Positions 27,328-35,172 of a DNA stretch of 64,000 nt are shown here, piece by piece. The position numbers were made by a program, and so were the translations under genes. Under the pieces are notes generated by a model. The model did no database searches. It was not told the DNA's origin and saw only the letters and a program-made list of their open reading frames with translations. Source of the stretch: Gallibacter pasteurianus_A (GTDB lineage: Bacteria; Bacillota; Clostridia; Peptostreptococcales; Anaerovoracaceae); assembly GCA_963596005.1 (NCBI GenBank), contig CAVBJF010000003.1:1-64000 (forward strand), read 5' to 3'. Positions within the stretch are counted from its first letter, which is position 1; every line of letters starts with the position of its first letter.

Positions 27328-28953
27328 TTATGCTTTGCTAATAACGCCTGCTATGTTGGTACAACTATCACCTATTCTCTCAAGATTGTGTAATGTATCT
27401 ACATATATAACGGTAGCTGGCGTAGAGCACTCGCCCATTTCAAGTCTTTTTACATGCTTTTCTTTAAAATGCATTTCCATATCATTTACCTTTTTCTCCT
27501 GCGTTAAAACACTTTTTGCAATCGTGCCATCCCACTCTGCAAGCGCCAGAAAAGTATCATCCATCATCTTTTTTATCATGTCAAAGCACTTATAAATTTC
27601 TACATATGCTTTATCCGACAAAGTATATCCGTTTGTTTCTTTTTCTCTGCCAAATGTAGCAATATTTTTACAATAATCTCCTATATGTTCTATATCAAGT
27701 GCTATATGATATAATCCTGCAAATTGGCCTTTTTGCTCATCTGTCGTATTATCGGAAGCTAAAATTTTTGCAATATACTGAATAGTCTTTGCACGCATCA
27801 AATTTACTGTTTTATCCTCTCTTACCACATCCCTTGCTTCAGCTATATCGCCGGATATAAATGCTTTCTTGCTCATTACAAGCATCTGTGTAACAAGTTG
27901 ACCAAGCTTCACAAGCTGTGCTATTGCTATCTGCATGGCAGCAGCAGGCTGTTCCACAAGATTTTCGTCTAGCACATCTATTTTTAGCCTTTCATCTCTT
28001 TCATTTTTTTCGTCGCTTTCGGACGGTATCAAATGTTTTAAAAGCTTTTCAAATGGTTTTATCAATGGCAAAAAGACTATCGTACAAAGTAGGTTAAATA
28101 TTAAATGAGTATTTGCAATGTTCCTTGCAAAATCCAAGTTTGCCCTTTGTGGCGTGAGTTCGCTTATAAAAGGCACTATCCATGAAAGTAGGCACATCAT
28201 CAGTATTACGCCAAACAAATTAAATAAGATATGAAAAAGTCCAACTCTTTTGCCTGCTTTTGTCCTTCGTACTATAAGCAACGTCATAATAGCGACCCCC
28301 AAATTAGCCCCTATCACAATAGGTACTACGCTTTGATATGTCAAAGAGCAGCTCTGAACAACTGCTATAACGGCTGTTGACGAATTTAGAGCAAATGAGA
28401 ATATCACCCCAAGAAGCATTGCTATCACAGGAATGTCAAATGTAAAGCGCACTATTTCCATAAAACCTTGCATCTCGGCAAGCTCTAAAAAACCTGCCCT
28501 CATTGTATTCATAGCAACAAACATCAAACCAAACCCCATAAGAATTTGACCAAATTCTCTGGCTATTTCCTTTGATTTTAGGAAAAACAAAAGGACAAAT
28601 CCTATAAAGACAAAACCCCATGCATAGCTTCCTATGTTGAATGCTATTATTTGAGAAGTCACAACCCCTCCAAGATTTGCGCCTATCGTCACCGCAATTG
28701 CCTGCGAAAGCTTCATGAATCGTGCATTTACAAAGCTTATCGCCATAATTATCGTTGCTGCGGCGCTTTGTAAAATAATTGTTATAAGTGCACCTATCAA
28801 AAATACAACGAAAAGATTTGATGTCAGCTTTGATAATATGCCCTGCATTCTATCTCCTACGCCCTGCAAGAGGCCATCAGACATCAAGTGTATACCAAAT
28901 ATAAAAACTGCAAGTCCTCCTAGGACAGTTCCGGCAATGAGCACAGTTTGCAC
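27328..28953 (-). CDS. Na+/Pi cotransporter with PhoU-like domain (copy 2)
   Basis: A 541-residue paralogue of the gene at 23884-25587 and first gene of the operon. It has the two Na_Pi_cotrans repeats, but the Q-S-S-S signatures are degenerate: LQSAAATIIM replaces the first and LNSSTAVIAV the second. The C-terminal PhoU-like bundle is kept. The altered ion/phosphate motifs suggest changed specificity or a sensory role. It starts with GTG at 28953 after GGGAGG. Confidence 0.87.
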   Translation of the reverse strand: MQTVLIAGTVLGGLAVFIFGIHLMSDGLLQGVGDRMQGILSKLTSNLFVVFLIGALITIILQSAAATIIMAISFVNARFMKLSQAIAVTIGANLGGVVTSQIIAFNIGSYAWGFVFIGFVLLFFLKSKEIAREFGQILMGFGLMFVAMNTMRAGFLELAEMQGFMEIVRFTFDIPVIAMLLGVIFSFALNSSTAVIAVVQSCSLTYQSVVPIVIGANLGVAIMTLLIVRRTKAGKRVGLFHILFNLFGVILMMCLLSWIVPFISELTPQRANLDFARNIANTHLIFNLLCTIVFLPLIKPFEKLLKHLIPSESDEKNERDERLKIDVLDENLVEQPAAAMQIAIAQLVKLGQLVTQMLVMSKKAFISGDIAEARDVVREDKTVNLMRAKTIQYIAKILASDNTTDEQKGQFAGLYHIALDIEHIGDYCKNIATFGREKETNGYTLSDKAYVEIYKCFDMIKKMMDDTFLALAEWDGTIAKSVLTQEKKVNDMEMHFKEKHVKRLEMGECSTPATVIYVDTLHNLERIGDSCTNIAGVISKA

Positions 28954-29070
28954 TATTTTTTACCTCCCTAAGAATTATATGTTTTATGATTTAAATCAGA
29001 GCAAAGCTTTGTTTTACTCGCATAAAATCCTGCATATTCGTCGCAAACGGCAACGAGTATCTGCACTATG

Positions 29071-29098
29071 ATTATAACACACCCAAAAACCTTATCAA
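29071..29098 (-). promoter_or_regulatory. Promoter of cotransporter-phoB-phoR operon (TTGATA-16-TATAAT)
   Basis: TTGATA (29093-29098) and TATAAT (29071-29076) with a 16-base spacer, partly inside the end of the CpaE-like gene. The 5' leader of about 110 bases contains a small hairpin (TCGTTGC...GCGACGA, near 29037-29055) but no recognised riboswitch. Confidence 0.6.
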
Positions 29099-30219
29099 AG
29101 GCAAAAAGCGTTTGAACACTTTTCAACAAGTTCTCTTATCGACCTACCAAACTTGCCCGAAATATCAATCTCGCGCACACCGTTTATCATACTAAACGCA
29201 TCATCATCGCGCGCTATAAATACTCTTTTTTCTTTCTCCGATTTTACTTCCTCCGGTTCTTCACTCTCGCTAAAAAACTCCTCAAACTTCGGAGCAGATA
29301 TGATTTTAAAATTCTCTGCCACGAGCAGCTTTTGTGCAAATTTCTTCTGTTCCCTTCTCAAAAACACCTCTTCAAAAACATCGGGGGCACTTTCTGTTAA
29401 ACATATTATAAAATCGGAAATATTTTTTGCACAGTCCGCATATTCGCTTGCGCACGCACCAATGTCAAAAATGATAACATCAAAAAGTCCGGTTGCTCTT
29501 AGTTTCATCAAAAATATTTCAAAATCATCGATGCTCAAATCCATTAGAATATTTTCAAAAGTCGTTGTATTAAACGAATATATTCCATACAAATCTCTGC
29601 TAAAATAGCTTGTCTTATTTTCATAAAACGGTTTTTTAGCATATTTAATCTCATATAAATATTCCCTGAGATTTCCCTGTGGCATCTCTGATGAGGGCAT
29701 AAAATACCGTCTTTCGCAATGCCAAGCCCCTATTGAAATGTACAAAACATTTTTACTCCCAGCTAAAGCAAAGTCCTTTGCTATCCCTACCGCAACACTG
29801 CTGGCACCTATGCCGCCTTTTGATGCGGTCACAGCGTAAATCATACACTTCGCATTGGCTTCTGCCTGTACAGTTTCAAATGGCACTCCCCTCTTTTTAC
29901 CGCAAACTTCAAAAATTTTATCCGCTGCCTCAGTCATATTGCTGTATTTGTACAAAATATTTTCTGTTTTGCATTTTTCTCTGTCTTCGGATATATACAT
30001 TATATGTATTACGTCCTCTTCTATAAAATCAAGAACCTTTTTTGTATCTGTTATTAGAAGATCAAAATTTTTATATTTATCTTTAAAAATTTCGTCAAGC
30101 TTGGTTGCTTCTTCGCATACCGTAAAATCAATCGGAAGCCTTGCGCTCTGCATACATGTAATAAGTGCCTTTGTATATTCCTCATCAGAAATAAATAAGA
30201 TCGTGTTTATTCTTTCCAT
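29095..30219 (-). CDS. CpaE/TadZ-like ParA-family ATPase (orphan)
   Basis: A 374-residue protein with an N-terminal receiver-like domain (about 1-105) lacking a clear phospho-acceptor, then a MinD/ParA-type ATPase with the deviant Walker A motif KGGIGASS (134-141) and a switch region DIGACASEYAD. This is the architecture of CpaE/TadZ, which positions type IV pilus/Tad secretion machinery at the pole. No Tad/Flp pilus gene lies nearby and it has its own promoter, so its partner is unknown. Confidence 0.82.
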   Translation of the reverse strand: MERINTILFISDEEYTKALITCMQSARLPIDFTVCEEATKLDEIFKDKYKNFDLLITDTKKVLDFIEEDVIHIMYISEDREKCKTENILYKYSNMTEAADKIFEVCGKKRGVPFETVQAEANAKCMIYAVTASKGGIGASSVAVGIAKDFALAGSKNVLYISIGAWHCERRYFMPSSEMPQGNLREYLYEIKYAKKPFYENKTSYFSRDLYGIYSFNTTTFENILMDLSIDDFEIFLMKLRATGLFDVIIFDIGACASEYADCAKNISDFIICLTESAPDVFEEVFLRREQKKFAQKLLVAENFKIISAPKFEEFFSESEEPEEVKSEKEKRVFIARDDDAFSMINGVREIDISGKFGRSIRELVEKCSNAFCL

Positions 30220-30242
30220 TTTTTACCACTCCTTTCGTGGTG

Positions 30243-30271
30243 ATTATATAATAGATGGAAAAAATTTACAA
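30243..30271 (-). promoter_or_regulatory. Promoter of CpaE-like gene (TTGTAA-17-TATAAT)
   Basis: TTGTAA (30266-30271) and TATAAT (30243-30248) with a 17-base spacer, 24 bases before the ATG at 30219; AAAGGAG provides the ribosome binding site. Confidence 0.6.
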
Positions 30272-30282
30272 CACGTTTTTAT

Positions 30283-30939
30283 TCATTTTATATTCCAATC
30301 TATCGGCTCCGCAAGATACTTATTTGCACGCGAAAAATATTTGCCTCCAAAAAATCCGTTGTGGCAAGAAAGGGGACTAGGATGCACGCTTTCTATTATG
30401 CGGTGATTTGGGTTTGTTATAAGCTCCTTTTTCTTTCTTGCATTTGCTCCCCACAGTATAAACACAACCCTTTCCTCCTTTTCATTTAGCTTTGCTATTA
30501 TAGTATCTGTGAGCCTTTCCCATCCCTTATTTTTATGGCTGTTTGCCTCGCCGGCTCTTACTGTCAATACAGCATTCAAAAGAAGTACCCCTTCCATTGC
30601 CCACTTTGTAAGGCACCCATGCTCAGGTATAGGAATCCCCATGTCTGCATTTAATTCTTTATATATATTTGCAAGAGACGGCGGTATCTTTACACCTTTT
30701 TTTACGGAAAATGCCAAGCCGTGCGCCTGATTTGGTCCGTGATATGGATCTTGCCCTAATATTACAACCTTTACCTCCTTAAAAGGCGTGTAAGAAAGTG
30801 CGTTATATATATCGTGCATTTCCGGATAAACAGTCTTCGTTTTGTATTCATCCTTCAGGAATTCACGCAATTTTATGTAATAATCCTTTTTAAATTCGTC
30901 CCTTAGTATCTCGTCCCAATCGTTACCTATATTGACCAT
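30283..30939 (-). CDS. ung: Uracil-DNA glycosylase
   Basis: A 218-residue family 1 enzyme that excises uracil from DNA. The catalytic water-activating loop is GQDPYHGPNQAHGLAFSV and the minor-groove loop is HPSPLSCHNGFFGG, both intact. Length matches the family. GAGAGG precedes the ATG. It is flanked by a terminator upstream (31000-31030), and no strong promoter was picked out for it. Confidence 0.97.
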   Translation of the reverse strand: MVNIGNDWDEILRDEFKKDYYIKLREFLKDEYKTKTVYPEMHDIYNALSYTPFKEVKVVILGQDPYHGPNQAHGLAFSVKKGVKIPPSLANIYKELNADMGIPIPEHGCLTKWAMEGVLLLNAVLTVRAGEANSHKNKGWERLTDTIIAKLNEKEERVVFILWGANARKKKELITNPNHRIIESVHPSPLSCHNGFFGGKYFSRANKYLAEPIDWNIK

Positions 30940-30999
30940 ATCGCACCTCTCATCCTTACTCTCAAAAATTTTTTTAGATTATACGCCCTTCTTATAGAT

Positions 31000-31030
31000 A
31001 AAAAATAGACCTCCCTTAGATAGGAGGTCT
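31000..31030 (-). terminator. Intrinsic terminator of UPF0210/ACT unit
   Basis: On the minus strand AGACCTCC / GGAGGTCT (31023-31030 and 31007-31014) with an eight-base loop, followed by a run of six T residues. Confidence 0.85.
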
Positions 31031-31035
31031 TTATA

Positions 31036-32394
31036 TCAGTTCTTAAGACTTTGTATCGGTGCAGGTATACGACCTCCGCGATTTATCATCTTTGAAGGAG
31101 ATTTTGTATTTACCTTCATAACAGGGCCATATCCGAGAAGACCGCCAAAGTTTAATTCTTCGCCATCCTTTAATCCGATTGCAGGGATTATCCTCACAGC
31201 TGTTGTCTTGGAGTTAACCATGCCTATTGCAGCCTCATCTGCAATAATAGCGGAAAGTACTTCGGCTGTAGTATCTCCGGGCACGATTATCATATCAAGT
31301 CCGACCGAACAAACGGCAGTCATAGCTTCAAGCTTTTCTATGACAAGTGAGCCTGAGCGTGCCCCTGCGATCATTCCTGCGTCCTCAGATACAGGAATAA
31401 AAGCGCCTGACAATCCGCCTACAGTAGAAGAGGCCATAACGCCACCTTTTTTAACAGCATCATTTAAGAGCGCAAGAGCCGCGGTAGTACCACAAGCGCC
31501 CACCTCTTCAAGGCCGATTTCCTCTAAAATATGCGCGACAGAATCCCCAACGGCCGGTGTAGGCGCAAGCGATAAGTCTATAATACCAAACGGTACACCT
31601 AACATCCTTGAAGCTTCTTCTCCGACGAGCTGTCCCATGCGTGTTATCTTAAAAGCAGTTTTCTTTATAGTGTCGGCAACCTTTTGCAAATCGTCCTTGT
31701 CATCCATTTTTGAAAGTGCAGCACGCACCACTCCGGGTCCTGAAACGCCGACATTTATTACGCAATCAGGCTCTCCCGGGCCGTGGAATGCTCCGGCCAT
31801 AAATGGATTATCTTCAGGGGCGTTACAAAATACAACAAGTTTTGCGGCACCTATGCACTGCTTATCCTTTGTGATCTCTGCAGACTCCTTGATAGCTTTT
31901 CCCATAATCTTTACGGCATCCATATTTATGCCGGCCTTTGTGCTTCCGACATTTACAGATGAGCATACAAAATCCGTTTCGGAAAGCGCACGTGGAATTG
32001 ATTCCATTAGCTTCTTATCTCCGGCACTAAATCCTTTTTGTACAAGCGCCGAATATCCGCCAATAAAATTTACCCCGACAGCTTTTGCAGCCTTATCTAA
32101 AGTTTTTGCATATTTTACGGGATCTCCGCCGCTGACAGCCACAAGCATTGCGATCGGAGTTACCGAAATTCTCTTATTTACTATAGGAATACCGTATTTT
32201 TTCTCAATAGTCTCGCCTGTTTTAACTAAATCCTTAGCGAGGCGGTAAATTTTTTCGTATACCTTTTCGCATGACTTATCAATATCGGCATCTGCACAAT
32301 CAAGCAAAGAAATTCCCATAGTTATGGTTCGTATGTCGAGATTTTCCTCTTGTATCATCTTTATAGTTTCAAGAATATCTCTTGTGTTTAGCAT
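31036..32394 (-). CDS. UPF0210 (PFL/DUF711) family protein
   Basis: A 452-residue protein of the UPF0210 family, whose biochemical role is not established; the fold has been noted as related to the pyruvate-formate lyase/ribonucleotide reductase group. ATG at 32394 is preferred to the frame extension at 32418 because GGAGG lies eight bases before it and family members begin with a similar M-x-x-x-D-I-L-E-T-I-x-M-I-x-x-E-N-L-D-I-R. Gly-rich blocks (NVGVSGPGVVR, GACGTTAALALLNDAVKKGG) are well kept. It follows the ACT-domain gene by 24 bases, a pairing common in Bacillota and archaea. Confidence 0.88.
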   Translation of the reverse strand: MLNTRDILETIKMIQEENLDIRTITMGISLLDCADADIDKSCEKVYEKIYRLAKDLVKTGETIEKKYGIPIVNKRISVTPIAMLVAVSGGDPVKYAKTLDKAAKAVGVNFIGGYSALVQKGFSAGDKKLMESIPRALSETDFVCSSVNVGSTKAGINMDAVKIMGKAIKESAEITKDKQCIGAAKLVVFCNAPEDNPFMAGAFHGPGEPDCVINVGVSGPGVVRAALSKMDDKDDLQKVADTIKKTAFKITRMGQLVGEEASRMLGVPFGIIDLSLAPTPAVGDSVAHILEEIGLEEVGACGTTAALALLNDAVKKGGVMASSTVGGLSGAFIPVSEDAGMIAGARSGSLVIEKLEAMTAVCSVGLDMIIVPGDTTAEVLSAIIADEAAIGMVNSKTTAVRIIPAIGLKDGEELNFGGLLGYGPVMKVNTKSPSKMINRGGRIPAPIQSLKN

Positions 32395-32418
32395 TTGTTT
32401 TTCCTCCGTTTTGTGCAA

Positions 32419-32682
32419 TTATATCCTATGCATCGAATTAAAAATATCTTCGTGCATAATATGGACTTCCATACCATCTAGACTTTCTTTTAAAAATTCT
32501 CCTAGCTCTTCGATGGGAAGTGTTGACTTTGAAATATCTACAAGCATTACCATCGCAAAGAAGTCCTGAAGCACCGACTGAGTTACTTCTATAATATTTA
32601 CATTTGATTTTGCGAGTGAAGTTGAAGTCGCCGCAAGGATGCCGACCGTATCCTTGCCTATTACTGTTACTACTGCTTTCAT
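32419..32682 (-). CDS. ACT domain-containing protein (UPF0237)
   Basis: An 87-residue single ACT domain, beta-alpha-beta-beta-alpha-beta, starting with the typical V-T-V-I-G-K-D-T-V-G-I-L. ACT domains bind small ligands, often amino acids, and regulate partners; stand-alone UPF0237 proteins are usually encoded next to UPF0210, as here. GGAGGTAAAAT precedes the ATG. Confidence 0.9.
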   Translation of the reverse strand: MKAVVTVIGKDTVGILAATSTSLAKSNVNIIEVTQSVLQDFFAMVMLVDISKSTLPIEELGEFLKESLDGMEVHIMHEDIFNSMHRI

Positions 32683-32722
32683 ATTTTACCTCCGATTGTC
32701 TTTTGAAATTAGACTGTTATTG

Positions 32723-32751
32723 ATTTTATCACATTTATATGCTCTATTCAA
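32723..32751 (-). promoter_or_regulatory. Promoter of ACT/UPF0210 unit (TTGAAT-17-TAAAAT)
   Basis: TTGAAT (32746-32751) and TAAAAT (32723-32728) separated by 17 bases, about 40 bases before the ACT gene start. Confidence 0.55.
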
Positions 32752-32809
32752 CCATATGCGCACAGCAAAGATTCGCTAAAAAAACAACATGGATGAACTG
32801 TATGATTGA

Positions 32810-33865
32810 TTATGTAATAACTAAATACTTTCCTACAGGAATATCATCATCTGATATATATGTAATGTCCAGCATAGGAAATTTCTCACCGAAAAATTTC
32901 TTGTTTACCGCCTTATGACCTATAAGATTTGAAAAGGTTTTTGGATTTGAAGCAAATGAAACGCTCATTTTGCTTGCTTGCATTTTACCTTTTGTTGATG
33001 TTTTGTTATTCAAAGCAGTTAAAGCAGTTATTTGGGCTATGATTTGCTCCTTTGCAATTTCACCTTCGACAAGCTGTCTAAAAGCCGGATGGTATCCGCT
33101 GCCAAGATCGCTTTCGTTTGTAACAAGATCGGTACTTTTTAGACCGACACGCATAACGGTAATCCCCGAATTCACGAGAATTTTATACATTTCCTTACAT
33201 GTCTGCACAGCAGTTTCTTCTGTAAAAGGCTCATATTTGCCGGCTTTGTACATCCTCGCAAGTTCGGTATCTTCAAGCACAACTGTCGGATAAAGTCTCG
33301 CAAGATCCGGTTTTAGTTTGGCTGCTTTTTTCGCACTTTCAATCGATTTCGCCATAGTATCGCCCGGAAGCCCTATCATAAGCTGAATACCAAGCGTAAA
33401 ACCGTATGCTTTTATAAGTTTACAGGCTTTATATACATCAGAAACCAAATGACCGCGCTTTGATAACTTCAAAACCTCCTGATCAAACGACTGAACGCCA
33501 AGCTCTATAACATCGACATTATGAGCTTTCAGATTGTCTAAAATTTCTTCGCTTATATAATCAGGTCTTGTGGAAAGATGTATCTTATCAATTTTACCAT
33601 CGGCTTTGTATTTTTGTGCAATATTTAAAAATGCTGTCTGCTCATCAAGCGGTATACCGGTAAAGCTTCCACCAAAAAAAGCGACCTCAACTGTCTCTAC
33701 GGTCGTATTTCTTATCGTTTTTAGATATGCCTCAATGATATCAGTTACATTGCTTGGCAAAATCGGCTTTGTGCGTGCCGTTATTATCCTCTGGTTACAA
33801 AATACGCAGTCATTATTACAGCCGCTATGCGGGATAAAAATCGGAATTATTGCATGTTTTTTCAT
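32810..33865 (-). CDS. Radical SAM protein, Elp3-like
   Basis: A 351-residue radical S-adenosylmethionine protein with the cluster motif C16-x3-C20-x2-C23 (GCNNDCVFCNQ) and an Elp3-type barrel (FFGGSFTGIP, STRPDYI, ELGVQSFDQEVL, GIQLMIGLPGDT). It lacks the acetyltransferase domain of full Elp3 tRNA-modification enzymes. In many clostridia a close homologue lies next to rnc or smc; here it is the last gene after a nitroreductase. Substrate unknown; RNA modification is a possibility. Confidence 0.87.
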   Translation of the reverse strand: MKKHAIIPIFIPHSGCNNDCVFCNQRIITARTKPILPSNVTDIIEAYLKTIRNTTVETVEVAFFGGSFTGIPLDEQTAFLNIAQKYKADGKIDKIHLSTRPDYISEEILDNLKAHNVDVIELGVQSFDQEVLKLSKRGHLVSDVYKACKLIKAYGFTLGIQLMIGLPGDTMAKSIESAKKAAKLKPDLARLYPTVVLEDTELARMYKAGKYEPFTEETAVQTCKEMYKILVNSGITVMRVGLKSTDLVTNESDLGSGYHPAFRQLVEGEIAKEQIIAQITALTALNNKTSTKGKMQASKMSVSFASNPKTFSNLIGHKAVNKKFFGEKFPMLDITYISDDDIPVGKYLVIT

Positions 33866-33918
33866 ATTTCTCTTTTATATATATTGCATAAAACATTAAA
33901 ATCAAATACAACAAGCTT

Positions 33919-34647
33919 TTAATCTAAAATATAATGTCCCCCGTTGCCAAACTCAAAATGTCCATTTTGAGCCCCGATTTCAAAATGGAGCTTAGCTATT
34001 CCAAGATCGTAATAATTCATAATTGTCGGTTCTTTTATGCGCGCAGTCACATTACCCCCGGAATAGTAAAAAAATACAGGCATTTTATTTCTTGCAGATG
34101 GCGCTCTTTGCACCATTTTCATTCCCTCTATAAACCAGTTTGGCGGTTCCTCTTCGCTATAAAACAGATCCATTATTGCTTTTCTTTTTTTGACCTTATG
34201 CATGCCGTTTCTTATGGCATTTTCGCGCGGTGTAGTTTTTGTTTTAACATTGCCAAATACTATCGCACATCTAAATACTTCATCGTCAGCAACTTTACAG
34301 CGACATTTTTTCTTGTCAAATGTACCGCCAACCCAGCATGTGCCAAGCCCAAGAGTTTCACACAGCAAAAGAATCCTTTCGCCAAAATATCCTAATTTTT
34401 CGTCTATAAAAGGGTCTCTTGCCGAACCGATGAGCGCCACATAATTTCTAACGCCTTTAAACATTCCATATCCTGCGATACCGCCAAAACCATTGCTTTC
34501 GTCAATCATAAGCTGAATACTTAGATTTTCCTCCTTATTGATTCGTTCGATTTCCTCGCGCAAAAATAAAACCTTTTCTATAGATGGTAATTCGCTTGTA
34601 TATGACCGTCTCGATACTCTTGTCATGATCGCTTTCTTATAATTCAT
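33919..34647 (-). CDS. Nitroreductase family protein (TM1586-like)
   Basis: A 242-residue FMN-binding nitroreductase-fold protein made of two tandem half-domains, as in the putative TM nitroreductase family: an N-terminal R-V-S-R-R-S-Y FMN phosphate motif and a second half with QRAPSARNKMPV. The natural substrate is unknown. The start overlaps the end of the shikimate-kinase-like gene by 11 bases. Its ribosome binding site AAAGGAG lies rather far (13 bases) from the ATG, so a start at the second Met is possible. Confidence 0.8.
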   Translation of the reverse strand: MNYKKAIMTRVSRRSYTSELPSIEKVLFLREEIERINKEENLSIQLMIDESNGFGGIAGYGMFKGVRNYVALIGSARDPFIDEKLGYFGERILLLCETLGLGTCWVGGTFDKKKCRCKVADDEVFRCAIVFGNVKTKTTPRENAIRNGMHKVKKRKAIMDLFYSEEEPPNWFIEGMKMVQRAPSARNKMPVFFYYSGGNVTARIKEPTIMNYYDLGIAKLHFEIGAQNGHFEFGNGGHYILD

Positions 34648-35164
34648 AAAGCTTGGCCAACTCCTTTTTTATCTTATCAATACTTTCTCTGATACTTTGA
34701 TTTGTAACATTTACTGTTACATCCGCATACCTTTCATAAAGTGGCTTTCTTTCCATATATAGATCATACAATGTCTGACCTTCTTTAATGGAAACACCTC
34801 TTTTTTTTAGGTCACCGAGTCGTTTTTTTAGATCATCATAAGCGATCTCAAGATATATGACGGTACCGATATTTCTTAGATGCTCCATTGCCTTTTCGCC
34901 ATAAACAGCGCTACCGCCGGTTGCTATCACGGTGTCTCTCAACTCTATGCCGGATAAAACCTCTTCTTCTATCTTGTTGAAGCCATCAGTCCCAAATGCA
35001 TCTAAAATTTCGTCAAGTCTCATGCCCTTTTCGTTTTGTATCAATATATCAGCATCCAAAAAATTACAGCCAAGCGCTTTAGCTAGTACTACCCCATTTG
35101 TACTCTTACCACTTCCGGGCATTCCTATAAATATAAGGTTGTTTCCTTTTAAAATTTTGTGCAT
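34637..35164 (-). CDS. Shikimate kinase-like P-loop kinase (divergent)
   Basis: A 175-residue protein with a shikimate kinase fold: Walker A GMPGSGKST and the acidic L-D-A-D (Asp37/Asp39). Two substrate-site elements differ from true AroK: the Arg of F-R-x-x-E is Asn63 (GFNKIEEE) and the third Gly of the G-G-G loop is Ser85 (TGGSAVYGEKAMEHL). A similar STGGS-VVY subgroup is often annotated as shikimate kinase in Bacillota. Since a canonical kinase is encoded at 19993-20523, this one may phosphorylate another small molecule. Confidence 0.8.
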   Translation of the reverse strand: MHKILKGNNLIFIGMPGSGKSTNGVVLAKALGCNFLDADILIQNEKGMRLDEILDAFGTDGFNKIEEEVLSGIELRDTVIATGGSAVYGEKAMEHLRNIGTVIYLEIAYDDLKKRLGDLKKRGVSIKEGQTLYDLYMERKPLYERYADVTVNVTNQSIRESIDKIKKELAKLYEL

Positions 35165-35172
35165 AACCTCTC

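Noticed and set aside
29037..29055. Hairpin in the leader of the phosphate operon as a riboswitch
   Set aside because: The stem is short and no known aptamer core could be recognised; kept only as a note in the promoter entry.
31208..32248. Long plus-strand open frame (346 codons)
   Set aside because: It is antisense to the well-conserved UPF0210 gene, has no ribosome binding site and no recognisable domain; a by-product of the codon composition of the real gene.
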